DNA of 64,000 bases from Isoetes taiwanensis (GCA_021234155.1 JAJEKV010000006.1:1486001-1550000), one strand, 5' to 3'; counted from the first letter of the stretch, positions 36,301 through 49,348 are shown. Notes: generated by a model from the letters alone, not told the origin. A program made the numbers and translations.

Positions 36301-39300
36301 CAAGCATTTGCTGTTTATTTTCAAAGACACCATAATAGTACAAAAACTTCAAGTATGTACCATAGTTGACAGTTGTATCAAGCAATTTGACCAGCAGCTT
36401 TAGCAAGAGTGGCTCATCTGCCCACTTTTCTAGCATATACCTGAAGATAATCGTCGTTGAAATCGTCACAGAAGGCACCATAGACAGAATAAAAGCAGCT
36501 GAAATTTATTAGTCTCTAGATGGTTCCAGATCCTTCCCATAACAGCTTCCAGATTCAAGGCACTAGATAGAAATAATGGAAAACAACTTCCCATTAATTA
36601 GATGGCAATGCTACTCCAAAAATGACCATGTATACTAAAGTACTAAATGACTATTTGGTTCTGCTCCTCAAAAGTCATCACCATCCTCATGTTGGCTTGC
36701 CCTTATTGCTCTTTCTGGCACACAATTGGAGGATTCTACATTATGGTCTGACAGACGTGGGAAACATAACTGCCAGGATTAATGCCGTCAGCTATTGTAT
36801 CATATCTATTGTACCAGAGAAGAGACACTAACACAAATCAACAAGCATCATTAAGTTGACTCAATTTACAGTAACTTCATCAGTACACTTCAATTCCTGA
36901 CAATGTACTCGTTCTCGTAAAGTTAGTACAACTGTTACCTCCAGCAGAGAGGCCGAATGTATAGGATTTAACATCCCACATATAAAGAATGATCAGGTTA
37001 GATACTTTACTTAGATAATCCATGAAGTATGCAGGCAATTTCTTCTCTCGAATGTGAGCTTGTAACAGTTTCTCTCGCAGACCCTATCACAGTAAGTGGA
37101 ATGAAATTCTTCTTTGACGAATATGGCTCACTGTCTAATATCTTGAAATCAGATAGAGAAGAACCCAGTCCACTAATTGCAGCATCCAGGCGGAGAAGCA
37201 TGATACGAAGGGAATCCTTTCCTGTTCCCTAAGTGACAGTTGGTAAGCAAGAAAAAGAAGAGGGAAACACTTCATTTATATACCTATGTCTTTCTCATTC
37301 TCTGGCAAATGTTGGAAAAACTGCAATGGTTGATAAAAATACACCTTAAGAAGCTCCTGGACAAGAGCAAGTTCCTTACTACTTGGCTTGTGCCAGATTG
37401 TACCATCCTCATCTGGAGCACTGCTGTCATTTTTGAAACTCCAGGAGTTTTTGCAGTTTCTTAAAGAATCTACTTGCAATGCCCTGCAAAAGTCACACCA
37501 CAATGTTATTGATGCATAAAGAAAAATATACATTACAATTTTCTCCATGAATTTGAGCCTCAACAGTCTATCTATAATATCTTGCGCCTCAATAATCTTC
37601 AATCACGGTCCAATTTCCTACTTGCAATGAAAGTTCAACTAATGTGGTCTGGTCTTTATTTTAGCCTTCTAGCTAGGAATGATATGACCACGAAAGAAAC
37701 AGGTACTATTGAAGCTCTCTATGATCATAAAGTGGAAGTTTGGCTAACAACACAAAATGCATACTGTCATGCACTTGCCAGGAAAGGAGAACTACTTCTT
37801 AAATCTGGGTGACATTATGTGGCATCACACCAAATGGGACAGCTCCAAGGATTTGCCTTGGTTTGTTGAATGGTTATACTAACACAAAGTAACGGGCAAC
37901 AAATTAGTAGGTAACATTACTTACTTATACATATTAGTTGGGTAGTACATGAGGATTATCTGTAGTAGAGACTTCACCAGTTCATTTGCTGCATCATTAA
38001 CCTTAAAAGGCAACAAATATTATGACCTAGAAAGTCACAGTTTTACTCAAAGAGAGGGCAGCAGATATGTGATGCAGACCTTACGCGATGGCGCCTCAAA
38101 GGAAAGAGCGATTATTTCTTTGAGAAGCCCCTTATGAACAGCAAGTGCATCTCCTCCACAAACTGCTCTTGAAAGAACTTTCAAATGGTATGTAATGGTT
38201 CTTTCTTGTGATATGGTCAATGTCTGCCAAACATTTCATGGCATATTTAACAGTAAAAAGTTGATCGACTTTTCTAGAAAACGTGCTCTAAATTAGTAGA
38301 GTAAGAACCAACCGTTGATACAGACTCTTTTATTGGCACAATATTGTCGCCATATTTGGTTTCTGACACTTCGAGAAGAGATGAATGAAGATTCTTCATA
38401 ACGGACTTTAAGAGCAATTCAACACCTACGTCCGGGTTTGAACTAACAGCAGCATAACAAAGTGTACCAATATCATCAACCACCCCAGGCAAGATATTTC
38501 CACGGACAAACTTCTCCACCATATTTAGTGCCTGTTTAATGTTTTGAGAAATTGGAGTATGCAGCCAGTTATACTTCAAGGAAAATAAGATGTAAGCCTA
38601 AACCTAGAGCCACATTTATGCACCAGAAACAAGCCAAAATGTGAGTAAAATCTAACAAACATAAAAGATAACTGTGAAATAAAAGGATTATTATATGTCC
38701 TTGTCTGGGAAAGTTAACATAAACATATGATTCCTAAACAATGTGTCAAAGCAATATACCATTTCATAAAAAGGCGCACTCATTCTTTGAAATAATAGCC
38801 CAAGCATGAAGCTATAATGAGAGTCACTTTCCATAAGAAAACTTTCTTCCAAGTCTCCATCATCTTTAAGACAATCGCTGCAGCCAATGTGTAAGTGATC
38901 AGTAGAGAGCTGCTTTGAAATGTCAGAAACATGTAAATAACAGATTCCGCCTTGCTTCTTGTTTTGAGACTTAATATGCACATGAGATAGCCATTCATAT
39001 TTCTTATGTATAGGTTGCTCCTTCGTTGGATCCTGTACTACTTAGAACTCTCAAAAGGCTATCATAGATATTGTAACTTGTGTTATGATGACCCCGCAAC
39101 AATAGAAGGTAGATCAGTTTATTTAACTTTAAAAAGACCTGTTTTTCCTACAAGAAACCAGAGGGTAAACTATCCCATGGGCCAATCAAATATCACTTTG
39201 TCAAAGTGATGACTTTTCTGCAAACTGTTGCTGCCAGTAGAAATGTGGATGGATCAACCTCATGAGAAATAAATGAAGATAAAAGATACTCACACAGGTG

Positions 39301-42300
39301 ATCCTAAGCTTGCGAGCAGAACAAATAGATGATCAAGCAACTCCTTAATCCATTGCTTCCAATCAACAGGAAATATTATAACGACATTATCGTTGCTATA
39401 AGAACAGACCTGCTTGCACATACACAACATAAAGGGTCATCTTATCACATACTACAGTCATAAGATATTACACATTCATAATCCGCAAACTCATCATTGC
39501 ATGAGGATCGTAAAAAGAATAAACATAACGTTCCCGATAAAGCAAAGTTTGAGATTCTTACATTTGATAAGACAGCAGTGTAAAATTGTAAAGTTGCCAA
39601 TGTCTTAGGTGGGTCGTTAGCATCCAATCCAGGTAGTGTTGAGAACATGGATTTTGCTAATTCTAGTCGAGCTTCCGCAGCAGCTTGGCAATCAAACATC
39701 ATAAAAATTGGTCTTGTAGCAAGAGATATAATCTGAAGACCGGACCCAAGTTGATGGGTTGCTGTCACCTGCACGATATTGTTGCAAATATAGTATTCTG
39801 TTAATGCACCGGCTAACTTCAAATGACTGATATTTCGCCCATCTTTAGAGGCTGCTTGGTGTTTGGGGTTAGACAGACGTCAGAGTTGGGTAGATGTATT
39901 TTCTAACATAGAACTACTAACATAGCCTGAATGAGCCTATTTAAGAGCTTACTGCATCCATCGCTGTTTTAAATGACGATGTGATAAATGGGAGGACTAT
40001 GTCTGGCTCAATGTAACACAGCTTGGCTGCTGCTTCTGCTGAACACTTTGCCATGTCATCATCCTTGCTGTATTGTCCTCTCTCTATCAAACGGAGCATA
40101 GACATTGTGAAAGATTTCCTTTCAGCACATCCAAGGATTTCCTTTGTACCTCCAGGTTTATAGATTGCTCTGCAATATTAGCGAACTGCATTAAGTCTCT
40201 TAGAAGCATGCTATGTTCAGCGAATAATCGCTAACCCGTTTTCACGTGAAATTCTCTTAAGAAATTGATCAATAAGATGCTTCAACAAGCTGCTGAGGCT
40301 TCCCGTCCAAGAACCACCATTGGATGGGTGATAATAACTGCAAGGTTTATAGACATTTTTTTATTAGCAGAATGCATCGTAGCAACATAAGTCACTAACA
40401 GGATGAAAGGCACTTACGGTTCAAGGACATCTATTAGAACATCAAGGTGGGTTTGTGTGCTCAAACCTGGAGATAGCAAATTGACCTATTACAAAGTCAG
40501 ATAAGTGGGTTGCAAATGTGAAATAGCTTCACGGTCCTTACTATAGATCTTGCAATGCATTTTTGGAATAAGGGATTGCGATGATATTGATAAAACGCAT
40601 ATGCAATATGCTCAGGAATGTTATAGTGAATTGGAGGTTGTGAGCCTGAACGTCCAACTGGCACCTGTGTTGAACAAACCATATACATCAAATGTTAATT
40701 TTCTGAGGCATTTAAGATTTAATTATAAGAAATCAACTAATCTATGCTAAAGAAGCCAAAGTAAACATAACAATGATGTATTGGCATGACCAGATGTTTG
40801 TGGACAAGTAAATGTGGTCACCACAATTTCCAATGATCCTTTCTGACGGTGACATGCTGTCCAATGTATGTCATACTCTCTTAGCTGGTCAATCTACTGG
40901 CATAGGATTCAAAAGGAAGACTGCAACCCTGTTACCAGCATGACATATTATCTCTTTTATTTCCTGAAACTGGGATACCGTCATTTGCGACCTATAATGG
41001 CCAATGCCGGACAGAAATGCAAGCCAATGACTAAGACGAGCTGAATATCCTAGGAAGCTCGTCTAGCAAAAGATAGTGTGACTTCTTACTATAAAGCCTT
41101 TTATAGTGCACTGACTAGATCCGTATAAATTAGATTTTTTGATCGCTGTCGCTTAGCTACTTGTGAAAGGATCGCCCAGTAATATCGCATCTACGATATA
41201 ATATTAGGGTTCAATTTCCCGTGAATATAAAGTGTAAACTAGTGTACACTGAACTCCACAACTTATGAAGCTACAATGAGCTATACCACCTCTCTTTTAG
41301 CTTCAGCTGTTAAGGCCTTGCGATCACGTCTGTCATCTGAATTCAGTTAGTTAAACTGAGCTACTACATTGCTATCTGCCATCGCCATGTGGAATCCCTG
41401 AAGCAACTCTACAATGTACTTATGCTATGTTAAATGAATTCATTTTTCTGCTTCAGTGGCCAAGAAGACAATCATTTTTAAGCAATATCTTTCTTTCTTT
41501 CTGCTTTGACACTTCAAAGCAAAGCAATGTAGACCTGTGATCTCGAAAGCAGAAATCAACACCACGTTGTCAGCTTCAAAATATCTGATGCATCACCTGT
41601 CATTATCATGTCATAACTATGTGGATCGTTAAATCTTCCACCCTAGCCATTAGAACATAATTACACTTATATTGACTGCTGCTTTAGCACCAATTGTAAT
41701 GGATCACTTAAGAGATATGCAAAGAATTACTTGGTACATTATATCTTACTACACGTGAAGGTCCTTCTCAAGAATGCACTTCCAATTTTTGATGTATCCA
41801 ATTCAACCGCTACCAACATAAAATAACCGGTGATGGACTCAATGGAGTTATCCCTACAAATAGGATAAAAGCCCACACCCTTTAATGAATCTCACTTGAA
41901 AATGTTAATAAATTTTTCTTCTTCCTCCTCCTTTTCCTTAATTCTTTCTCCGTGAGCAGGTACCCATCTGTGTTGCCCCACTTATATACATGGCTATTTT
42001 TTGAGATCTCATATGCAACACAAATTAAACTAGTAAGAAGAGGCTGATGTTCAAACAAGGGACAGCTAAAACACATTTGACAAACAATGCAATATAGCCT
42101 TATTTTTCTCCAAGATACTGCAATATACATGGAATGAGGTTAGGTACTGGTGAAACATCCTTGGCAAATATTTCTCCCAAACTGTTGAGGAAAATATGCA
42201 ACCATGTATGCAACGTCCTATAAGAGAAGCCCACTGAAAGCTCCAAAATGCTGAATGTTGTAATGCACACCATAATCCAAAGCATTCTTCCAACCATTTG

Positions 42301-45300
42301 CTGCAAATGTTTAAACCCAAAGAGTGTTTACAATATTGACCATCTTTAGTTTATTGTTAAAGGTGTCTAACCTTGTGAACAGGCAAGGATCGCTCTTGCC
42401 ATCTGTGGGAAGAAATAATGAAATTAGTCCTGCGGCCTCTAATGATGAATTGCAAGATAGATCTTCAAGCGAGGGTCTGAAAAAAGGGAGCAATATAAGT
42501 TGTAAAATTGAGTGAAGTAAAAAAACTATTTTACCAGCAGTTACTTAGGACTTTGAGATGAAATACAGCTGAGAGATTTATCTTGAAGAGCCAGAAACTA
42601 TTTATATCAATAGAAGCGAACAAATGACATGACCGAGTTCTCTGAAATAACTTCACACCAGCTATAATATCAGCATTTCAGCAGACAGATTACATGACAA
42701 GAGTTTTATCTTCTCGAACAAGGCTAGTTTTTCATGATATCCAATGGTCATTCCATTGTGTAGCAAATGGATTCCATATTGAGAAGACTTCTTTTAAACG
42801 CTATGGAGGGGAGACAGCTACATGATGCATAGCGGCACTATAAATAAATGTGATGACAGTGTGTGTTATCCCTAATTTTGTTGAAAATGTCCCCATGTGG
42901 TGTATCTAAGAACACTTCTTATACTGACAAATCCATACCAAATTCAAGAAGAATAATCATGAAAGATTTACAAAATGATAGTTTCTTCTCAAATGTCGAT
43001 GGATTTTATTTTGGGACAATCCAACTTAGCGTACCAAACTTTCGAAAAATCTAGAATTAGGTACTTGAAGAATGTTATGCACTAAGTTAACCATAGATGA
43101 CATGGCTTATGCATGCTTAATGGAAGGCTCAGAGAAACTGTTGCTTCTTGGGAAGAAAACAATGTAGCCTACTCCAAGTTCCCAAGGACAACACCATATA
43201 GAAGCGGCCAGAGATTTGAAATGTATTAAGTAAAACCATCCAGCTCCAACAGCAGTGATAATCAGTTGGATGCTGTAGATTTAAATTATAAGATACGATT
43301 TAGTCTCTATACTGTGGGAAGGAATAATCCTGCCTCTAGAAAGCAATTTATATATGGACTTTACAAGGACAAGATATTGAAAATTTCAGCTGATGGTATT
43401 AAAATAGCACCTGGCTATCCAGATAATGACCACTCAAACAGCAGGAAAGTTTTAATGCCACAATTGGGTGTCTTCTCACAATGGGATTTTGAGATTGGTA
43501 TGCTAAGTATATTAATTGTGGGATCTATTTATGGTTGAGTCTGAGGAGCATTTCATCTTTACCTGCCCCAACATCATAAGGGCGTATCACTGCCCCTTTA
43601 GACATCCAGCAACTTTGCAGCAGCATATGAGATTAAGGTCTAGCTCTATGGCCGATGAATAACAAAGAGACCAAATACAAAGAGACCAAATTCTGATATC
43701 AAGACTTATTTTAGAGTGGCCAGAATAATGAGCGACATGTCTCCACAAAGTGAATCTTCTTGCAATAGAATTTCTTTTGCCTCAAAGTTTACATTATGTC
43801 ACTAGGAGGATCATGTCCTCGCAGATTCAAAATGCATGTACTTGGCCGTAAACATATGGGTCTTTAATGAAAGCCCAACCCTCACTGTGATGTGGTCGAG
43901 AAATGAGTGGATTGTGGGAAGGGTAGCATGGACCAATGTGCTAGGTATGTGTAATGGGCTGGGCACACATGAAAAATGACCTAAGGAGTGCGGAGTACCC
44001 TTAAATGGTCTAATAGCTCTCAGCTCAGTGGTCGAGCACATGCCTTGCAAGCAATCGATCCAGGATTCGATCCCCAGCTTGTCCATCCAATCAAATGTCA
44101 TGTTGGCCGCTCATCTCTCAAGAGATCCACTCAAAATGGAAGGCCTCTATGAAAATCAGCAGGGATGATAAGTTTGATAAAACAGGTGTGTGCCTTTAAA
44201 TTTCAATTTCTCAGCTCTTACAGTTATTGGTTAGAAGAGACAGAAGAGTCCTCGTCATCAACTTGTGCTTCACAAACTTCATATTGTCCGAACCTAATAA
44301 CAAACTGGATGAAGTATATCAAGAAGCATAGTGATAATCATTTTGGTGATCAGAAGTTACCAGAAAAGCAATCATCTCAGAACAACAGATCCACTCTAAA
44401 GGGAAGGCACACATGCAAGTTAGCAGAGATGCTAAGTTTGATTGTAACAGGGGTGCCTCTAAATCCCAGTTTCTCACAGCTTTATGAAGCGCAAGGTGAT
44501 GACGAGACAACCAAGAAGTATAAGACTGGTCGCTATCAAGTTCATACTTTTCCGACCCTCATAATGAACGTTCATGTAGCATGGCTTTAATGAAAGAAAT
44601 TCGTTCAATCCCAGGAAGCAACTGCTTTCCATGACAGTCAAAATGGCTTGCTTTTTCCGGCAAAATTCCATGGCTTTAAAGATGCCAATAGGACACTTCG
44701 ACACCTGGAGGTGCAAAACAGTCCAAGGTTTGTCGAGAGATACAACAAGCATACTGTTAACTCGGTTGTGACTTAAGTTTCAAGCATCTGAGCAATTGCC
44801 TCAGAATTTTTAACGTCCAAACCTTGCACTTTGTTATACTAGAACAATAAGAAAGAACCAGATATACCTGAATTTTGTCCAAATCTCCTTAGCTGAGCTT
44901 GGTGGGAAAAATGGCCGGCAATTCCATATTAGGTCAATGCAGGCTCCTAAATGTCGGTATGATGTATATAGGCCAACGTAGGAACGATGTCTATTACATC
45001 AAATAATAGAAAATTTATAGTTAAACATATCTCTAAGGCACTCCATTGTGTCTTGAATGCACCTCAAAGAAACTCTAATATATCTACCTCTTCAAGTGTG
45101 TTTCATATAGCAATATATACAATGGCCTCCATTCAATTTCTAAGTCTATGGCTTTACGGTACTTGCTAAGAATCTGTGCAACACATGTAGCCCATTTAGT
45201 CTGCACAAAATGTCAAGAATAGCTGTCAATGAATAATCGTGAGAGAATACAGAAGTTTAATAGATTCTTGGACTTTCTCTCTTGAAATAACTGACAGCAT

Positions 45301-45867
45301 GCATCGTTCAAAGAATTTAACCATAAGATGTCGATAATGTCTATATCATTGGTATCACTCGTTGTACTTAGTGTGGATGCCATATCTCTGTTATGTGTCT
45401 CCTTTATCTTTTCAAAATTAGAAATGCAACATAGAGTTCAAGGCAGTATCAGCTGACCTGCACAAAGATGCTGCTACAATTTCCTAAAATTATGTCCAGT
45501 CCTAATTTTACAAGCTCCTGCAGATCTTGTATATCGATCTCACTTTTCACACCAATAAACCTGCAGAATGAGAGCAATAGTAATCATGCACTTGACGAAG
45601 GAAGCAATGTTCCTAGCCAGTTAGTTCTCTCACACAATGAACAAACTACCCACAAAATGATTACATTCGGAAAACAAAAAATAGAAAGGGAATGAGAAAA
45701 GCTTACGATGAGATGTTGGAAATGAGATATGTACTTTGCAAAGCTGCAGAGTCGGTCTTAGACTGGACCAGCTCTCGCAAAGTGGCTACGAGCTCGTGAA
45801 ATCTTTCGCGTTCTTCTCCAAGTCTTTGAACTACATGTGAAGGCAGCCATTTGTTATAGAGGTGCAT
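27343..45867 (-). CDS. PA200: Proteasome activator subunit 4 (PA200/Blm10 family), 33 exons
   Basis: PA200 is a HEAT-repeat protein that caps the 20S proteasome and opens its gate, mainly in the nucleus. The start is the conserved MHLYNKWLP (45867). Landmarks include DANDPPKTLATLQ, HWRYNLM, KQCVAAEIIAGIL, LSVPYDVP and FTEDQLE. The 3' exon adds ALSSSVSASYFA and stop, giving the Tyr-Phe-Ala tail used for docking on the core. Coding exons by my splice model, 5' to 3': 45867-45707, 45560-45458, 45200-45088, 44990-44868, 42476-42372, 42300-42129, 40664-40542, 40485-40418, 40337-40236, 40169-39953, 39768-39562, 39409-39294, 38877-38760, 38531-38313, 38223-38080, 38001-37925, 37483-37284, 37221-37011, 36440-36198, 36135-35974, 34190-34022, 32863-32820, 32745-32703, 30582-30452, 30380-29402, 28900-28649, 28584-28489, 28346-28168, 28102-28021, 27955-27837, 27775-27686, 27602-27449, 27381-27343. 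All introns are GT-AG and the frame stays open. The total is 5,361 bases, 1,786 residues, close to the roughly 1,800 of plant PA200. Weakest boundaries are the 3' ends of exons 14 and 15 and the short exons 22-23. Confidence 0.93.
29402..30380 (-). CDS. PA200: Largest PA200 exon (exon 25), 979 bases
   Basis: This exon encodes 326 uninterrupted codons from RYNLMGHGILLFLG to TSSTPQ. It includes EFSPTFAKFFKRLCQVFG and PEWTACINFAVGGKRC, the best conserved middle-to-late part of the family. It is bounded by a CAG acceptor (minus strand, just above 30380) and a GTACAC donor. The absence of stops over nearly 1 kb supports a functional gene. Confidence 0.92.
31569..31596. other. Perfect 12-bp hairpin in a PA200 intron
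   Basis: CCTCGAAATTTC, loop GCCT, GAAATTTCGAGG, inside the intron between exons 23 and 24. It is embedded in a GC-richer insert (about 31480-31860) unlike the surrounding intron, which suggests a small inserted element. AAGTTGGCTCTGCCAACTT, another palindrome, lies near 31480. Confidence 0.7.
31895..31984. repeat. About 45-bp tandem duplication in a PA200 intron
   Basis: TTGGAAGAGATGTTTGCTTAG and the following GATAGTAAAAAGAAAGATTG block appear twice in tandem. Confidence 0.8.
44010..44165 (+). mobile_element. tRNA-derived SINE-like insertion in a PA200 intron
   Basis: GCTCAGTGGTCGAGCAC resembles the tRNA A box and GGATTCGATCC, 32 bases further on, resembles the B box, spaced as in a tRNA gene. 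The sequence does not fold as a complete tRNA by eye and runs on into unrelated 3' sequence, as SINEs do. Ends are not defined. A weaker A-box-like motif (TAGCTCAATGATAAGCAC) lies near 34947 in another intron. Confidence 0.4.
44120..44490. repeat. Diverged direct repeat of about 100 bp within the intron
   Basis: GATCCACTCAAAATGGAAGG at about 44124 and its continuation recur near 44389 as GATCCACTCTAAAGGGAAGG, each followed by similar CAGnGATGnTAAGTTTGAT and TCTCA-CTT blocks. Confidence 0.6.
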
Positions 45868-46866
45868 GCTGGATATCTCCATAGCTACTGCAGGCATTGG
45901 ATCGGAATGACAGAATTGGAGATAGAATGCGAATCAAAAGAGCTTCAATCTCCACTTGGGAATGCGAGGAGATAGAAATTTTATAAAAATGCTGCCGTGA
46001 TCCGTCTTCTAACAGAGTATAAGTCAATTCCTGCACCACCCACAACGAAAGTTCCAAATAGACTGAGTTATTCGCATCCAATTCGCAACGCTTAGCCAGA
46101 ATCTAGAACTGTTAGCTAGTTTGGATTCAGACACTTTTCTCAAAATAAGTGAACCGCGTGGAATCTGGACCTGGTACTACTTTCTTAATCGCACTCAAAA
46201 CTCTAAAATAAATTCTTTAATGAGTATCTTTAATTAACAGTAGCCTGGGATTACTGCAATATTCTGTCTAAATTAAGACACGGAATTTTACATCCACTAG
46301 GATTATTTTGCACCACTTTAAACAGATTTATTGAGTGCAATTTTTGCACATAAACTGTTATACACACTATTATCTGCACAGCTTAAACATTACAATTATA
46401 TGCACTATTATCTGCAAAGCTTAAACACACTAAAATATTACACGTTACAATTACACAATTACATAACACAAGAGAATGTCCATTAAACTGGAATGCACAA
46501 GGTTCCAAATCCAGAAGTTCCTACTTCAAAACATAATACAAGAATGAGTTCAACTGAAACTCATGCCAATACCAAAAGTTTTAAGTCTTCCATATCCACA
46601 AGTTCAAAACTGCTATATGCCCAGAATTTCATTGAATTCACAAATCCACAAGTTTCTCCAAAATCCACAACTTGAATTGCAACTCACAAATCCAGAATAC
46701 AACCTATCACTACTTCTTCACGACTGCGGAAATAACCTGTAAAAGTTTATTTGCATCGATACCTAAATTGAATGTACAACCTGTGAATGTCCCAGAATTA
46801 CTCATAACCTGTGAGTGGTACTTTCCAAGTGTCCGAGCACCCTCCGGACAATCCACACTAAGCTGC
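45868..46866. promoter_or_regulatory. Upstream region of PA200 with an out-of-frame upstream ORF
   Basis: The 999 bp between the stop of the upstream gene and the PA200 start must contain its promoter and 5' leader. A 75-codon minus-strand ORF (46081-45854, beginning MDANNSVYLELSLWVV) overlaps the PA200 start in another frame, so it could act as an inhibitory upstream ORF if transcribed. In-frame Met codons at 45882 and 45897 also precede the family start. I see no clear TATA box or named operator. Confidence 0.35.
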
Positions 46867-48013
46867 TTATAAAAATCCTCTATCATATTCATCCTCAACC
46901 AGTTCACAATAGACTTTAACACCATCGCCACTGATGATCTGACCAGAATTATCAACGACAGAAAGATACTGACCTGAGTGACCATCTGACTTAGGAACCC
47001 CAGATACAGATAAGGTATTTTCTTGTTGCACCATGTCTGCAGCTCGCAAAACTCTTGAAGACGATCCCTGTACAGCTACATTCTTCTCCAACTCCCCAAG
47101 TACAACTCTAGAACCACTGCCAATAAGTCGACTTTTGGAAACCTCATCTGCAAATAGCAGAATTCATTATGACAAACTAAAGAATAAACAAGTCTAAGCA
47201 TTATAACAATAGCATTTATAATAGAATACTAAAATCGGTTTGACAGAAGGAAGGAAGGAAGGAAGGAACAAATACCATAATTTAAAGACTTAAACAAATG
47301 TAAAGCCCAATATAATTACCAGAAAGCACATTTGTGAAAGATCTTGTTGTGCGATTAGTGTTAACTGACTTTGAGACTGGATCTATATATGCATCTATCT
47401 TCAAATCAAGGTTACGATCATACTTGCAAGAAAAACCTAATGCCCTAACAACAAACAAGAAAAACAGAAAATCCAATTGAAATAATTACTTGTCATAAAA
47501 ATTGGAGTTCTTATGGTCCGTAATCCTCATTCCGACCTCCACTGGAACATTTGCAGCTGACAAACAAGGAATCAAAGATAGCTCTTACTATAGATGTGTG
47601 TCTCAAGACCAATGACTGGCCATGAGACACACATCTATAATAAGAGCATACCAGATCTAAAGAAAGACAGACAATTAAAATAATATCATAAATAAAAGGA
47701 ACTTACATAAGAAATCACTTACATTTTCTCTAGAACGGATAATTGGATGAAAAAATAATGACCTCGCCTTCGAATCCCGCTCCTTTGCAGGTAACTGGCG
47801 GACATATTGCTTGTAGGTGAAGATAAAATCAGATTCATGTGCCCAAACAGGTTTCCGAAAGTGCCTCTCATCAAACTTGGTAACAGTCGGCTGATAGTTC
47901 TTGTTTATTCTCTCTCCATACTTAATGATTTCACCACCCATATCAGTGTCTAAGCAAACATCACAATCTATGACAGCATGCATCTCCTTTGCTCTCCTAA
48001 TCCCAAACCTCAT
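46867..48013 (-). CDS. Unidentified multi-exon gene, 3' exons
   Basis: Four exons join in frame: about 48013-47707, 47556-47490, 47444-47320 and 47147-46867, with GT-AG introns whose phases agree at all three junctions. The first visible exon reads HAVIDCDVCLDTDMGGEI, later FRKPVWAHESDFIFTYKQYV and ERDSKARSLFFHPIIRS. The second gives ANVPVEVGMRITDHK, the third GFSCKYDRNLDLKIDAYIDP, and the last a Ser/Val-rich tail ending VKVYCELVEDEYDRGFL and stop. I do not recognise the family. No signal peptide can be judged because the 5' exons are missing. To the right the next sequence is a gypsy remnant, so the gene is either interrupted by it or its earlier exons are lost. Confidence 0.55.
47247..47269. 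repeat. (GGAA)n microsatellite
   Basis: A GGAA tetranucleotide tract of about six units in an intron of the unidentified gene. Confidence 0.9.
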
Positions 48014-48199
48014 AAGCATATAATATGCTAAACTAAGGCACTCTTGTTACGGTCCAAGGGCAAGTCGCACTTGCAGGCCTTGGAATGGGGAGTTGGCCTT
48101 GGGAGCGCTATCGGGTGGTCTAGGAATGCTCCAGAGGGCAGTCAAATGGCATTTGTTTCGTATGTTAAGGTGACATTAAATTAAATAATAAAAGTCCTT

Positions 48200-48645
48200 G
48201 TGACCAACAAGCATTTCATAATCGCCAGGGTCTTCACCTACTCGCTAGATACTAAATTCAAGTGGAAACTTAAGATCTCCTATGTTGATAGTAAGCTGAG
48301 GCATGATGCCTTGTGGGCGTGTAATATGGCCGTTAGCAAGCTTGATATCATAAGGCGCATGATGAAGTTCTTTAATGCCCAATTGATGTCGTAGTTTGTC
48401 CTAATGAGATTTACCACACTGCCTCAATCGATTTGTGCATGGTTGGCTTGCTGAGCACCTACCATGATGTGGACCGTGGGTGTTGAAATCACCACAACTC
48501 CTATGAGAAATGTAGGCAATGGCAATTGTTCATGGAGGGCAGGACAAAGTTTAAGAATAGTGGACAAACTGAGAGGAATTTTAATATTAGCCAGTTCCAC
48601 TTGGAGTTCCAAAGGGATATTGATGGATGCATTGGTGGTGTCCAC
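48200..48645 (-). pseudogene. Retroviral-type aspartic protease remnant
   Basis: In the minus frames, ALHEQLPLPTFLIGVVVIST is followed by ID, a TGA, then GSVVNLI, the place of the catalytic D-G/S-G-S motif with its Gly codon turned to stop. APYDIKLANGHITRP and a flap-like continuation follow in a shifted frame. It is inactive. Confidence 0.5.
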
Positions 48646-49348
48646 GGAGGGATGTCCTTAAGGTAAGGAGGTAGCGACTCAGGAGTTCAATTTCCGCAAC
48701 TATGTTTGGATATATGTGCTTGCGTGGAGGGGGCGTGGACGTAGAAGGTTCAGCTCCCATTTCTTGAGAACGAGTAGTGGCGTGGACATTGGTCAAGATT
48801 CGGCCTTCCACTGCTTGCATGAGGCGAAGAATACTTTGCGAAGTTTAGGCATGACATTTGGCATAGAATGATCAAGATCGGGTGCAAAATGAACAGATTT
48901 GGGAGTAGAAGCGGCTGGAATCGTATCCACTGTATAAGAAGATCTTGTGTCCTGAGGTGTGTGCATGTAGGGGCGAGTACCTTGAGTTTGGTGTGAAAAC
49001 AGTCCAATCCAGTTGGAATGTTGAATTGAACCAGAGGATTCAAGCCCTGATAAATTTCCTCATGAGCTTGTTGATCCAAAGTGGCCTGAGAAGGGGCAGG
49101 AGCCCATTGTTGTGGTTTTTGAGGTGCGCGTGGGGGGTTCTTCAGCATGGTTCTTGTTTACCATTGGCGACCCAGAGTTGATAGATAGTGAGGCAGACTG
49201 AAGCAGTTTGATTGGTGTCGGGTGGTTGGACTTGAACTTGTGGAAGCTGAGGGCACATAGTAGTGGTGTGGCCCCATTCGTGACAATGATAGCATTGAGC
49301 TTTAGCAGGGTCAAAAGGTTGGCATGAAGACTGCCCATGTTGCAGTTG

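Noticed and set aside
38780-38998. 72-codon ORF overlapping PA200 exon 13
   Set aside because: The family-matching frame is the other one, entered at a CAG acceptor just after 38878; this ORF is an intron-exon shadow.
44165-44590. 141-codon plus-strand ORF in a PA200 intron
   Set aside because: It spans a diverged direct repeat and a SINE-like tail and has no recognisable protein features.
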